A stretch of DNA of 48,151 nucleotides from Streptomyces macrolidinus (GCF_023887685.1 NZ_JAMWMR010000037.1:1-48151); one strand, 5' to 3'. Positions 8,850-17,808 are shown, numbered from the stretch's first letter. Made by a program: numbers and translations. The notes: generated from the letters alone by a model not told the origin.

Positions 8850-10854
8850 GCTGGCCCTGCACGACTACGCCCGCACGCTCATGAACGACATCCAGTCGCT
8901 CGCCGAGAACGAGGCCGCCTCCATCCCGACGACGTTCACTCGCCGGGTTCTGGACCAGCTCGAAGAGGCCGGCGTCGTCACGAACACCACCGTCGCCTAC
9001 CACCAGGAGCACGGCCTCGTGGTCTACGGGTTCGGGGTGAGCGAGGACCGCTCCACTCTCGACCTGTACACCACCGAGTACGACCTCGCCCAAGGTCAGC
9101 CCGGTGCTGACAAGCTCACCAAGGGTGACTCCTCGAAGGCGTTCCGCAGGCTTCTGGCGTTCCTGCGGAAGTGCGGAACCATCCGCCACAACCACCCCGA
9201 GGCGAGTGAGGTCCACCAGCTGTGCGAGGGCGTCGAGAAGGCTCTCGCGGATGCGGTGAAGATCCGGTTGTTCTTGTTCAGCAACCAAGTGAGCACCGCG
9301 GGTGCTCTTCCGGAGACGACCGAGTTCAACGGGCTGCCTGTCAGCCACGAGCTCTGGGACCTGACCCGACTGCACCGGCACGAGACCTCGGGCTCGATCA
9401 GCGAGCCCATCGTGGTCGAGTTCGATCCGCCTCTGGCCTGCCTCTCGGCCGAGAGCACCGAGCCGAACCACTCGGTGACCCTCGCGGTCCTGCCTGGTGA
9501 GCGGCTTGCCCAGTTGTACGACGAGCACCGGACACGTCTGCTGGAGCTGAACGTCCGCGCCTTCCTCCAGACCCGTAGCGCGGTCAACCGCGGGATCCGG
9601 GACACCTTGCTGAACAGGCCAGCGCGCTTCCTCGCGTACAACAACGGGATCACGGCCACGGCGTCGGAGGCCGACTTCGTCACGGACGCGGATGGCCACC
9701 CGGTGGCCATCCGTAAGCTGACTGGCCTTCAGATCGTGAACGGCGGGCAGACCACCGCCACACTGCACCACGTCATGAAGCGTGACAAGAAGGACCTCAC
9801 GCAGGTCCGGGTGCAGATGAAGCTGTCACTGGTCGCCCCAGACCACCTTGAGGACATCGTCCCTCTGATCTCCCGCTACTCGAACACCCAGAACAAGGTG
9901 ACGCTGGTCGACTTCAGCTCGAACCACAAGTTCCACGTGGACTTCGAGCGGGTCAGCAGATCGCTGTGGGCCCCTGCAGTGGACGGAAGCGGGCAGGGGG
10001 AGACCCGCTGGTTCTACGAACGGGCACGCGGCCAGTACGCGGAGGAAGAGGCCAAGACTCCGTCCGCGGCCGCCAGACGGAAGTTCCGGGTACAGCATCC
10101 CACCAGGCAGCGGTTCAACAAGTCCGACCTCGCGAAATACGTGAACTCCTGGGACCAGCTGCCGCACCTCGTGAGCCGCGGCGCCCAGAAGAACTTCAAC
10201 GAGTTCATGATCCTCATGAAGGGCGCCCCGCCGGCCGTCAACGTCGCCTACTGCCAGCGGGTCATCGCCATGGGCCTTCTCTTCAAGGCCGTGGACGCAG
10301 TGGCGAAGGAGCACGAGGCCGGAAGCCACAAGGCGCTCGTGACCACCTACACCATGGCTCGGTTGTGTGCCGCCACGGCCCAGAAGATAGACCTCGACCG
10401 CATCTGGCGCCGGCAGGGGGTCACTCCGGCGCTGCTTTCCGCTGTGGACGACCTCTGCCCGCTCGTGATGGAGAAAGTCATCGTGCAAGGCAAGCACGTC
10501 ACGGAGTGGGCGAAGAGCAGCACCTGTTGGGACGAAGTCTCCCGACTGGAATGGGAGGTGCCGGATGCGCTCGCAGCCGAGCTCCTGGAGCGGCCTGTCG
10601 AGTTCGCGGTGGACACCTCGGAGACAGAGGGGGAGAACCTGGCCGAGGTACGGGGAATCGGCTCCGCCGAGTGGGAGTCGCTCGGCGAGTGGGCGCTCCA
10701 GACCCGGAATCTGGCACCCTCCGAGCGGCAACTGGCCACGGTCATCGCCACCAAGCTGCGAACCGAGGGCGATATCTCCCCCACCCAGGCCACCCAGGCA
10801 CTACTGGTACACGAGAAGGCGATCGGCATCGGGTTCAGCCCGGCGGTCGTCTAG
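8842..10854 (+). CDS. AIPR family protein
   Basis: 670 residues. Diagnostic AIPR (abortive infection phage resistance) segments are FLAYNNGITATA (near residue 264), LQIVNGGQTTATLH (near 297) and ISRYSNTQNKV (near 340). AIPR proteins recur in phage-resistance loci, and with Z1 and REase-fold partners they are thought to take part in target recognition or nucleic-acid binding. The start overlaps the nuclease gene by 8 bp. A strong hairpin follows directly, closing the operon. Confidence 0.9.
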   Translation: MAELALHDYARTLMNDIQSLAENEAASIPTTFTRRVLDQLEEAGVVTNTTVAYHQEHGLVVYGFGVSEDRSTLDLYTTEYDLAQGQPGADKLTKGDSSKAFRRLLAFLRKCGTIRHNHPEASEVHQLCEGVEKALADAVKIRLFLFSNQVSTAGALPETTEFNGLPVSHELWDLTRLHRHETSGSISEPIVVEFDPPLACLSAESTEPNHSVTLAVLPGERLAQLYDEHRTRLLELNVRAFLQTRSAVNRGIRDTLLNRPARFLAYNNGITATASEADFVTDADGHPVAIRKLTGLQIVNGGQTTATLHHVMKRDKKDLTQVRVQMKLSLVAPDHLEDIVPLISRYSNTQNKVTLVDFSSNHKFHVDFERVSRSLWAPAVDGSGQGETRWFYERARGQYAEEEAKTPSAAARRKFRVQHPTRQRFNKSDLAKYVNSWDQLPHLVSRGAQKNFNEFMILMKGAPPAVNVAYCQRVIAMGLLFKAVDAVAKEHEAGSHKALVTTYTMARLCAATAQKIDLDRIWRRQGVTPALLSAVDDLCPLVMEKVIVQGKHVTEWAKSSTCWDEVSRLEWEVPDALAAELLERPVEFAVDTSETEGENLAEVRGIGSAEWESLGEWALQTRNLAPSERQLATVIATKLRTEGDISPTQATQALLVHEKAIGIGFSPAVV

Positions 10855-10874
10855 CCACGACGGCCACGCGGCGG

Positions 10875-10902
10875 GGGCCGGGCAGCACCGTCTGCCCGGC
10901 CC
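10875..10902. terminator. Terminator hairpin between convergent genes
   Basis: GGGCCGGGCAG, loop CACCGT, CTGCCCGGCCC is a perfect 11-bp stem. It sits between the AIPR stop and the stop of the minus-strand AbrB-like gene, so it can serve both directions. Confidence 0.8.
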
Positions 10903-10904
10903 TG

Positions 10905-11093
10905 TCACAGGGTTCCGTTCCTCAGGAGGTCACGGACTGCGTCCTCAGCGCGCCGCAGGACGATGCGGCCGTCGCCGTCGCTGAAAGCGAGCAGTTCGGC
11001 GCCCGGCGACAGGCCCGCCTCCGCGAGCAGGCTCAGAGGAAGTTCGACCTGGCCGTGGTCGCCGATGCGAATTTCAGCGGGTTCTCGCAGCAT
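10905..11093 (-). CDS. AbrB/MazE/SpoVT-type DNA-binding protein
   Basis: 62 residues from the ATG at 11093. The swapped-hairpin fold pattern is clear: EIRIGDHGQVELPLSLLAEA, then LSPGAELLAF and GRIVLRR. Such proteins are antitoxins or transition-state regulators. The ATG has no clear ribosome site; a GTG at 11144 (79 residues) is an alternative but would overlap the divergent Vsr promoter region. No toxin gene is adjacent, so a role in regulating the island, perhaps the Vsr gene, is more likely. Confidence 0.72.
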   Translation of the reverse strand: MLREPAEIRIGDHGQVELPLSLLAEAGLSPGAELLAFSDGDGRIVLRRAEDAVRDLLRNGTL

Positions 11094-11149
11094 GGGATGA
11101 GTGTGGCACGCTCTCTTCCCCGAGCAGCCGGAGAACTGGACCACTGATC

Positions 11150-11596
11150 ATGGACCTCACCGTCGAGCAGCCGGACAGCGGCTGGGTACGAACCGGAAAA
11201 GGCGATCATCTGCGCGGGCGCCGGTCCCGTGACACCGACCCAGAGGTGAAACTCCGTCGAGCAGTCCACCGTCTCGGGCTCCGCTACCGGCTCCAGCGCA
11301 TGGTCGCTCCGCGCTGCACTGCGGACTTCATCCTGCCTCGTCATCGGGTCGCCGTGTTCGTCGACGGATGTTTCTGGCACGGCTGCCCTGTCCACGGGGC
11401 AGTCCGAGTCCAGGGGCCGAACGCCAAACGGTGGGCAGACAAGATCGAGGCGAACAGGAGGCGCGACAGACGCAACACCCAGGCATCCGAGGCCGCCGGC
11501 TGGACCGTGATTCGCGTCTGGGAGTGCGAGGTCCGTTCGGACGCGGAGCAGGCCGCACTCAGGATTGCCGAGGCGTGCGGCCATCGCCCCGGTTGA
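11150..11596 (+). CDS. vsr: Very short patch repair endonuclease (Vsr)
   Basis: 148 residues, typical length. Vsr signatures are present in order: RSRDTDPEVKLRRAVHRLG (25-43), RCTADFILP (55-63, containing the catalytic Asp), VFVDGCFWHGCP (69-80) and GWTVIRVWECEV (117-128). Vsr nicks T:G mismatches that arise by deamination of 5-methylcytosine and commonly accompanies a C5-methyltransferase, which is encoded convergently just downstream. It is divergent from the AbrB-like gene. Confidence 0.93.
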   Translation: MDLTVEQPDSGWVRTGKGDHLRGRRSRDTDPEVKLRRAVHRLGLRYRLQRMVAPRCTADFILPRHRVAVFVDGCFWHGCPVHGAVRVQGPNAKRWADKIEANRRRDRRNTQASEAAGWTVIRVWECEVRSDAEQAALRIAEACGHRPG

Positions 11597-11619
11597 TCGG
11601 CCCCGAGCGGTGCTGCCCG

Positions 11620-13581
11620 CTACTTCGGCGACTGCTTTCTGTTCCGCTGCCCCTTGCCCTTCGGTTTGCTGTTCGCCTCCACCGCCGAAACGTCCGACGC
11701 ATCGGACTTCCGAGGGCAGTGTTTGCTCAGCGGGCAATCGGAGCACAGCGGCCGTTGCGCACTGCAGACCGAGTTGCCGAGGAGGCGCAGCGCGGCCATA
11801 CGGAGCGGCGCGCTTTCATCCCCTGCACCCACGAGTCTCACGAGGTTGACGCGGCCGTCGCTGAGCCTGTTCGTGCGGTCCGCATCGCTGTCGTTGAGGC
11901 GTGCGGCAACTCGCAAAGCACCCTGCCCTACCCAGAGAAGATCCTCGCCCACCAGCAGGCGGTAGAGCGACGCTTCGGCCGGCTTGAACGCGAGGCGTTC
12001 GGGAATCTCGAGACGCCTGCTCTTCTGCCAGGCCGCTTTGTCATCGACGAGGGGGGCGAGACGTTCCAGTCGGGTTCTGGCCCTCTCTGTGGGAGCGGTT
12101 TCCAGAAGGTTCTCGAAGGCCTTGGTGGTGAGGTACTTACGCGATCTCACGCCCGCCAGGACCTCGTCCGTCTGAGCCGCCGGCAGTTTAGTGCCGGAGA
12201 GAACCGCGACCACCGCCGCTGAAAGTGGCGACATCTGCTCTCCTGGGAGGTGCCACCAGTCGTCACCGTCCCGCCGCTTCTCGGCCCAGGCCGCCAGTTC
12301 CTCCCGGACCTGTCGCCAGTGCGGCTGCAGCCCTCCGAGTCGCGCCTGTACGTCCCCCACCGGCGCGAGGGCCTCGGCCGCTGCCTTGCCCAGCAGCGGT
12401 GGCACCGCGTTCCCGATCTGCCGGAAGGCGTCGCTGCGGGTACCGGCGAACCGGAACCAGTCAGGGAAGGTCTGCACCCGGGCCGCCTCACGCACAGTGA
12501 GCGTGCGCGGCTGGACCGGGTGGATGTACCAGTAGCCATCCTTGGCGATGTGCGCCGTAATCGACCGGCTGAGCTCGTTCCAGGCCAGCTTCTTGTACTT
12601 GTCCGTGAAGTGCTCGGCGCTGTAGCGACGGAGCTTCTCTGGGATTTCCGAGTACAGGGTCGTGGAGTCCATGTGCTTGGAGAAGATCTCATGGTCGTCT
12701 GCACGGACCCGTCGCGTCATGTGGTCCCAGATAAGTCCCTCTGGTGCGTCCTTGCGCATCATGCTCACGAAGGGGGAGGGGTCCTCCGGGGCGCGGTACG
12801 GCAGCTCTCGATCACCGACGGGCTTCCTCGGCTTCGGGTCGAGATTGGGAAGGTCGCCGATCGCGTCTTGGAGGCTGGTGAATCCCTCCTGCTTCGGCTG
12901 CCAGTCGAAGCGCTCGACATCGTTCCTGGCGAGCAGGATCAGCCGCTTCCGATGCTGAGGAACGCCGTAATGCCAAGCATCGACGAGGCGGACCTGCGTG
13001 GCGTACCCGAGATCCTCCAAGCGCTGCTCGATCGTACGCACGACAAAGAAGTCATCGCCAAGCCCCATGTCGGGCACGTTTTCCATGAGTACCGCGCGGG
13101 GCCGGACTTCCTCGACCACGTGCAGGTAGGAACGCCACAACTCCTTACGGAGGTCCTCTGGATCCCGATTGTGGTTGGCCACGAGATCCCGGATCTTGCT
13201 GCGTCCGGCACGACTGAAGGGCTGGCAGGGAGGGCCGCCGGCGATCAGGTCGATATCGACACCCTTCAGGAGTCCTATCAGACGGTCACGCTCGTCGGAG
13301 TTCCCGAGGTCCATCTTGAGGCTCATACCCGGAAAGTTCGCCGCGTGGGTCTCCAGCGCACGCTCGTCGAAGTCGACAGCGGCTGCGACTGTCCACCCCG
13401 CCTGTTTCACGCCGAAGCTCAGACCGCCAGCTCCGGAGAAGAGGTCGACCGCCAGTCGCTTACTCTTACCGTAGGTCTTCAGCCATTTCCGGAAGTTCTC
13501 CGGAGAGCAGCTCTCCTTGTGGGGTTCCAGCGGAAGGTAGTCGCTCCGCTCCAGGGGGTAGTCGTACTTCCCCTTCTCCAC
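11620..13581 (-). CDS. DNA (cytosine-5) methyltransferase with Fe-S-type C-terminal domain
   Basis: 653 residues from a GTG with GGAGGG 7 bases upstream; a longer frame to 13617 has no comparable ribosome site. C5-methyltransferase motifs: I VDLFSGAGG (45-53), IV GGPPCQPFSRAGR (115-127, catalytic C119), VI MENVPDMG, VIII YGVPQHRKRLIL, IX LTVREAARVQTFPDWF, X FRQIGNAVPPLLG. It methylates the island's own target sites. The C-terminal 200 residues are not part of a normal methyltransferase and end in C606-X6-C613-X2-C616-X5-C622, the exact 4Fe-4S spacing of endonuclease III. The segment before it aligns with the endonuclease III core, but the catalytic Asp position appears to be Gly. The fusion may read modified or mismatched bases. 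Confidence 0.93.
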   Translation of the reverse strand: MEKGKYDYPLERSDYLPLEPHKESCSPENFRKWLKTYGKSKRLAVDLFSGAGGLSFGVKQAGWTVAAAVDFDERALETHAANFPGMSLKMDLGNSDERDRLIGLLKGVDIDLIAGGPPCQPFSRAGRSKIRDLVANHNRDPEDLRKELWRSYLHVVEEVRPRAVLMENVPDMGLGDDFFVVRTIEQRLEDLGYATQVRLVDAWHYGVPQHRKRLILLARNDVERFDWQPKQEGFTSLQDAIGDLPNLDPKPRKPVGDRELPYRAPEDPSPFVSMMRKDAPEGLIWDHMTRRVRADDHEIFSKHMDSTTLYSEIPEKLRRYSAEHFTDKYKKLAWNELSRSITAHIAKDGYWYIHPVQPRTLTVREAARVQTFPDWFRFAGTRSDAFRQIGNAVPPLLGKAAAEALAPVGDVQARLGGLQPHWRQVREELAAWAEKRRDGDDWWHLPGEQMSPLSAAVVAVLSGTKLPAAQTDEVLAGVRSRKYLTTKAFENLLETAPTERARTRLERLAPLVDDKAAWQKSRRLEIPERLAFKPAEASLYRLLVGEDLLWVGQGALRVAARLNDSDADRTNRLSDGRVNLVRLVGAGDESAPLRMAALRLLGNSVCSAQRPLCSDCPLSKHCPRKSDASDVSAVEANSKPKGKGQRNRKQSPK

Positions 13582-14037
13582 AGCACAGCCCTCCGTACAC
13601 ACGACATGAATGAGCACCAGGAGATCACGGACCCGCCTGCGGAGGCAATCATTCCGGCTCCCCTGAACCTCTGGATCACCTGGCGTTCACCTGACCTGAC
13701 CCACCTGACGCCATATGGTCGGGGCGGCGCGCGACCCGGCATTCGAGGCGGTCTCCTGGTGCGTCCTGAGGCGATCGATGGTACGGGACGCCACCGACAG
13801 CCCTAGCAGTGGGCCGCACACACAGCCACCACACCCCACCCCTGCGTATCCGCCCCAACGAGGGCGCCTCCCAGAAGGCGCGTTCGGAACGGTTCTCCTT
13901 CACAAGCACGGCCGCTTGGGGCGACTTTCAGCCAATCTGACGTCGAGGCACCCGAGGTGTCACTACAGGCACTGTTCGCCGCTCGTGGCGCCTATAGGAT
14001 TCTGCCCCGCCTACCACGCGAACTGGCAGGGCACATG
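13582..14037. other. Divergent intergenic region
   Basis: 456 bp between the methyltransferase and the kinase genes. It must hold both promoters. It contains the CACCTG repeat block at 13676-13710. An in-frame GTG at 13957 could extend the kinase by 27 residues; otherwise I see no gene. Confidence 0.45.
13676..13710. repeat. Short CACCTG(A/G)C direct repeats upstream of the methyltransferase
   Basis: TCACCTGGC, TTCACCTGAC, CTGAC and CCACCTGACG follow one another within 35 bp, about 95-130 bp upstream of the methyltransferase start. Clustered direct repeats in this position suit a regulator-binding site. Confidence 0.4.
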
Positions 14038-16296
14038 GTGACTGGAAGCGGGGCTCAGGTGGACTCGGAGGACACAGAGGCGTACCTCCGGCCGCGCGCG
14101 CGACTGATGAGCACCCTGGGTGAGGAGCTGATCAGCAACGAGCGGGTCGCCCTCACCGAACTGGTGAAGAACGCATACGACGCCGACGCGAGCCTCGTCG
14201 TCATTCGGTTCAACGCTCCCCTCGAAGAGGGCGTCGGCTCCATCGAGGTCTGGGATGACGGGCACGGCATGTCGCCGGAAACCGTCCGCGGCAGCTGGAT
14301 GGAAATCGCGACCCCTCATCGACACCGTCGCCCTCGCAGCGAAAAGCGCGGACGCCGAGTGCTCGGGGCCAAGGGCATTGGAAGGTTCTCCGCCGCCCGC
14401 CTGGGACTTGTGACCTCACTGGCGACGTGTCGTGGTGACGGCGAAGAGGTGACTCTGCGGCTCGACTGGGGCAGGTTCTCTGACGAGAACGCCTATCTGG
14501 ACCAGGTTCCGGTCAACTGGTCTGTTCGGTCTCCGAAGGTCTTCTCCATCGGCGGCGAGGCGGAGCAGCTGTTCGACGACCTGACCGGAGAGTTCCGGAC
14601 TGGCGTGGCCGCAGAACCGGGGCGGAGCCCGCACGGAACGGTCGTACGCCTCGAAGGTCTTCGCCAGCGGTGGAGTGCGGAGTCCATCGAGACCCTGAAA
14701 CGGTCTCTCTCACGGCTGCTGCCACCCCCGCCCCCCGCGGAGCTGGCAGTACCGGACCAGCCAGAGTTCTCGATTTACATCGAGACTCCGCCCGGCGAGT
14801 TGCGGCACTACTCGGGTTTCGTGAGCGCAAGCGAGGCGCTGGCACACCCTCACTACCGACTTGTCGGCACCGTGGACGCCGATGGACAGGCACACCTCAC
14901 CCTGACCGCCATGGGTGTCGAGGAGGAAGTCGTCATACACGACGACCTCCGGCAGGGCACAAATCTCCCCAGCTGCGGCCCCGTGAAGCTGGACATCCGA
15001 ACCTGGGACCTGGACAGCGGTTCACTGCGTCAGCTCCTCAAGATCGATCTCGGCGCTCAGAACATCAGCGAGGTGAGAAGGCTCATCCGGGGCAACAGCG
15101 GCGTCGCCCTGTATCGCGATGGGTTCCGTATCCAGCCTTTCGGAGAAACCGGATACGACTGGCTGGAGTTCGACCAGCGCCGCGTGAACAACCCCACCAT
15201 GCGATTCTCGAACAATCAGGTGGCGGGCTTCGTCTACGTCTCAGCCGACGGGAACCCTGGACTGCGGGACCGTTCGCACCGCGAAGGGCTGATCGACTCC
15301 CCGGAGTACGAGGAACTCAAGAGAGTCATGGTCCAAGCCGTGAGCAGGCTGGAGACGTGGCGATACAGACTCCGCCGGCCCGAGCCTCCTCGGCCTCTGG
15401 ACAGCGAGCCTCTGCTGCCCGCAACGGAGGGCGGCGGCCACGGGGTCTTCCAGAACTTCACCCTCGACCCGCTCCGCGATGTGGTCAACCAGCGCTATCC
15501 GGACGACGCCGTACTCGGACGTGCTCTGGACGAGGCCACCGAGGCCATCAATGACAGCGTGCAGAAGGTCCAGGAGATCATCTCCCAGTTCTCCCGGCTA
15601 GCCACGCTCGGAACTTTGGTGGACGTGGTGCTACACGACGGCCGGGCCGCCCTGACACGTATCGCCTACGTGCTACGGAGGCTGAACAGGCTGACAAAGG
15701 GAACGAGCGAGCAGGATCCCGGCCTCTGCGAGGCTCTCGGCAAGGTCCACACCGACTTCGTCGCTCAGGAGAAAGCCCTCGACCGGTTGTTCACCCGTGT
15801 CGAGCCCCTCAGCGGGCGGCAACGAGGTCGTCCCAAGAAAATCTCACTGCATGAAGCCATCGACGAGGCGGTGTCCGTACACGAGGCGGACCTTGTCAAG
15901 CAGGGCATCACCGTCACCGTCGGTGGGGACGACGTGACCGTGACGGCAGAGCCGAGTGACATCGCCCAGGTGATCCTCAATCTCGTCGGCAACGCGATCT
16001 ACTGGCTGTCCACTCTTCCAGAGGGCGCTGACCGCTCCATCCTCATCACGACCGAGCGAACCCCCGACGGTGAGGTCGACATTGATGTCAGCGACAACGG
16101 TCCAGGAGTGAGGGAGGAGATCAAGGACATGATCTTCGACACCTACTTCAGCGACAAGCCCGACGGGATCGGGCTGGGGCTGAGCATCGTCGGAAGCGTG
16201 GTCAAGGACTTCTACGACGGTGACTTGTACCTGGTCTCTCCAGGACCGCTCACCGGGGCATGTTTCAGAGCACGTCTTCGAAGGAGAGTTGGGTGA
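14038..16296 (+). CDS. Dual-GHKL sensor kinase (Hsp90-like ATPase fused to histidine kinase)
   Basis: 752 residues from a GTG with AGGG 6 bases upstream; ATG 14035 and GTG 13957 are alternatives. The N-terminus is an Hsp90/MutL-type ATPase: N-box ALTELVKNAYDADA (38-51), G1 DDGHGM (73-78), G2 GAKGIGRFS (110-118). The C-terminus is a histidine kinase: an LG-linker and putative phospho-His in LVDVVLHDGRAALTR, N-box VILNLVGNAIYWL (N648), G1 SDNGPGV, F-box FDTYFSDKPDG, G2 GIGLGLSIV. No membrane segment is seen, so the input is cytoplasmic, perhaps through the first ATPase domain. The stop overlaps the receiver gene as GTGA, marking a cognate pair. Confidence 0.85.
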   Translation: MTGSGAQVDSEDTEAYLRPRARLMSTLGEELISNERVALTELVKNAYDADASLVVIRFNAPLEEGVGSIEVWDDGHGMSPETVRGSWMEIATPHRHRRPRSEKRGRRVLGAKGIGRFSAARLGLVTSLATCRGDGEEVTLRLDWGRFSDENAYLDQVPVNWSVRSPKVFSIGGEAEQLFDDLTGEFRTGVAAEPGRSPHGTVVRLEGLRQRWSAESIETLKRSLSRLLPPPPPAELAVPDQPEFSIYIETPPGELRHYSGFVSASEALAHPHYRLVGTVDADGQAHLTLTAMGVEEEVVIHDDLRQGTNLPSCGPVKLDIRTWDLDSGSLRQLLKIDLGAQNISEVRRLIRGNSGVALYRDGFRIQPFGETGYDWLEFDQRRVNNPTMRFSNNQVAGFVYVSADGNPGLRDRSHREGLIDSPEYEELKRVMVQAVSRLETWRYRLRRPEPPRPLDSEPLLPATEGGGHGVFQNFTLDPLRDVVNQRYPDDAVLGRALDEATEAINDSVQKVQEIISQFSRLATLGTLVDVVLHDGRAALTRIAYVLRRLNRLTKGTSEQDPGLCEALGKVHTDFVAQEKALDRLFTRVEPLSGRQRGRPKKISLHEAIDEAVSVHEADLVKQGITVTVGGDDVTVTAEPSDIAQVILNLVGNAIYWLSTLPEGADRSILITTERTPDGEVDIDVSDNGPGVREEIKDMIFDTYFSDKPDGIGLGLSIVGSVVKDFYDGDLYLVSPGPLTGACFRARLRRRVG

Positions 16297-17501
16297 CAGA
16301 GGGGGATGCGGTGTTCCGGGTACTCGTCGTCGACGACGAGGAGGACATCGCAGGGGAGCTCAAGAACATGTTGGAGGAGGAGCTCAACGACGTGGGCTCC
16401 ATCTCCATCGAGACGGAGCAGGACTTCGGCGAGGCCGAACTGATTCTCGCGAGAGAACAGATCGACTTGGTCGTGCTCGACGTCAGGGATTCGTCTCAGG
16501 GACAGGGAATAGTCCCTGGTCTCGAACGGCGCGGTCGGGACCTGTACGACAGGATCGCGAAGACCCGCTGGGTTCCGGTGATCTTCTGTACCAACGTCCC
16601 TGGACAGGTGCAGGACTTGGAGGCGCCGCCGCTCGTCCAGGTCGTGACGAAGCACAGGCTGGACGAGGTGCTGGAGGCTGTGCGCATCGGACTGCAGTCC
16701 GGAGTCCCGTCACTGACCCGTCGGCTCGGCGATCTCGTGGACCGGGAGATCCGGGACTTCCTGCGGGACGTCATTGCTCCGAACTGGCCGGACATGGCCG
16801 AGGCCGACCAGCAGCAGATCGCTCCGCTCCTCGTACACCGTCTGGCTGCCTGGCTCAAGGAGAACGCGATCCGGGAGTTGGACGGTGCCCTCGTCGGCGC
16901 GGACGGCGCTGTGGTCGGCCACTCGTCAGCTGCCCGGACCTATCTCAAGCCGCCGGTGACCTTGCACCTCACTGCGGCCGACCTTCTTCGTGATCCGGAG
17001 GGATCCTGGTGGCTGGTCCTCACCCCGGCCTGCGACCTGTATGAGGACCCTCCAGTGCCCCAACCGGTTCGTCCGTTGCGGAAGGCGAAGGCCGAGTACG
17101 TTCGCGTCGCCAAGGCAGGCCCGCTGTTCGAGTCGGCACTCGTGGCCAAGTGGCGAGAGGACGGGACGAACAGGAACCGCGACGCTCTCCTGAGGGTGTT
17201 CCGGACGGACGACAACCGGTTCCAGCTTCTGCCGCAGTACCTGGACATCCCGCATCTGTTGTTGGACAGGGAGAACGTGAAGTCTGTTCCTCTGGCCGAG
17301 GCCAGAAGTTGGGACCGCGTCGCCACCCTCGACAGCCCGTTCGCCGAAGCCGCGCTGACTGCACACAGCCACGCCGTGGGGCGCATCGGAACTCCGGACC
17401 TGGTCTTCGAGCAGCTCAAAGTGGAGCTGGGCCTCGTCAAGGCAAAGAAGCAGGTGCCGCCTGCCCGCGCCGCAGGACGGGAGGACGTTCTACAGGAGTG
17501 A
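16293..17501 (+). CDS. Response-regulator receiver protein with unusual C-terminal domain
   Basis: 402 residues from a GTG with GGAG 7 bases upstream that overlaps the kinase stop. The receiver domain is complete: acidic pair D14/D15 (VLVVDDEED), phospho-acceptor D63 (LVVLDVRDS), T100 and K120 (VVTKHRLDE). Residues about 130-400 contain no recognised DNA-binding domain. They include a helical part and a segment WWLVLTPACDLYEDPP that resembles the TPxCDL motif of small beta-barrel domains in defence-associated receiver proteins. The output is therefore probably protein-protein or enzymatic rather than transcriptional. It probably serves the restriction island. Confidence 0.8.
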   Translation: MTEGDAVFRVLVVDDEEDIAGELKNMLEEELNDVGSISIETEQDFGEAELILAREQIDLVVLDVRDSSQGQGIVPGLERRGRDLYDRIAKTRWVPVIFCTNVPGQVQDLEAPPLVQVVTKHRLDEVLEAVRIGLQSGVPSLTRRLGDLVDREIRDFLRDVIAPNWPDMAEADQQQIAPLLVHRLAAWLKENAIRELDGALVGADGAVVGHSSAARTYLKPPVTLHLTAADLLRDPEGSWWLVLTPACDLYEDPPVPQPVRPLRKAKAEYVRVAKAGPLFESALVAKWREDGTNRNRDALLRVFRTDDNRFQLLPQYLDIPHLLLDRENVKSVPLAEARSWDRVATLDSPFAEAALTAHSHAVGRIGTPDLVFEQLKVELGLVKAKKQVPPARAAGREDVLQE

Positions 17502-17808
17502 CGCATGCCGTCACGCTCCGTGCCGCAGAAGCCCACCCTCGCGTCATCTTGTCCGGTACCGCACCAGCGGCGTTGGAGCAACGCATCCGGGTTCGTCCAT
17601 CTGGTCACCCCGAGTTCCACGATCTGGCGCCGGGGAGCCATCACGCTATCCGCGTTGTTCACGGTGCCGACCCCCTGGGCCGTCACCGTGAGCCGGTCTG
17701 CGACGAGGCGGACCGTGCGTTCACGGAGGACTTCGAGGGTGACTGCTTGGGCGGCAGCCAGAGGCAAGGGCCGCCAAAGAGACCGCGCGGCTAGATTCTC
17801 GCCTGACG
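17502..17808. other. Unassigned region between convergent genes
   Basis: 307 bp. Plus-strand frames are open (for example ATG 17505) but show no known motif. I see no gene I can support; it could hold a decayed ORF. Confidence 0.35.

Noticed and set aside
12250..13806. 518-codon plus-strand ORF opposite the methyltransferase
   Set aside because: The minus strand carries all the C5-methyltransferase motifs; the plus frame has none.
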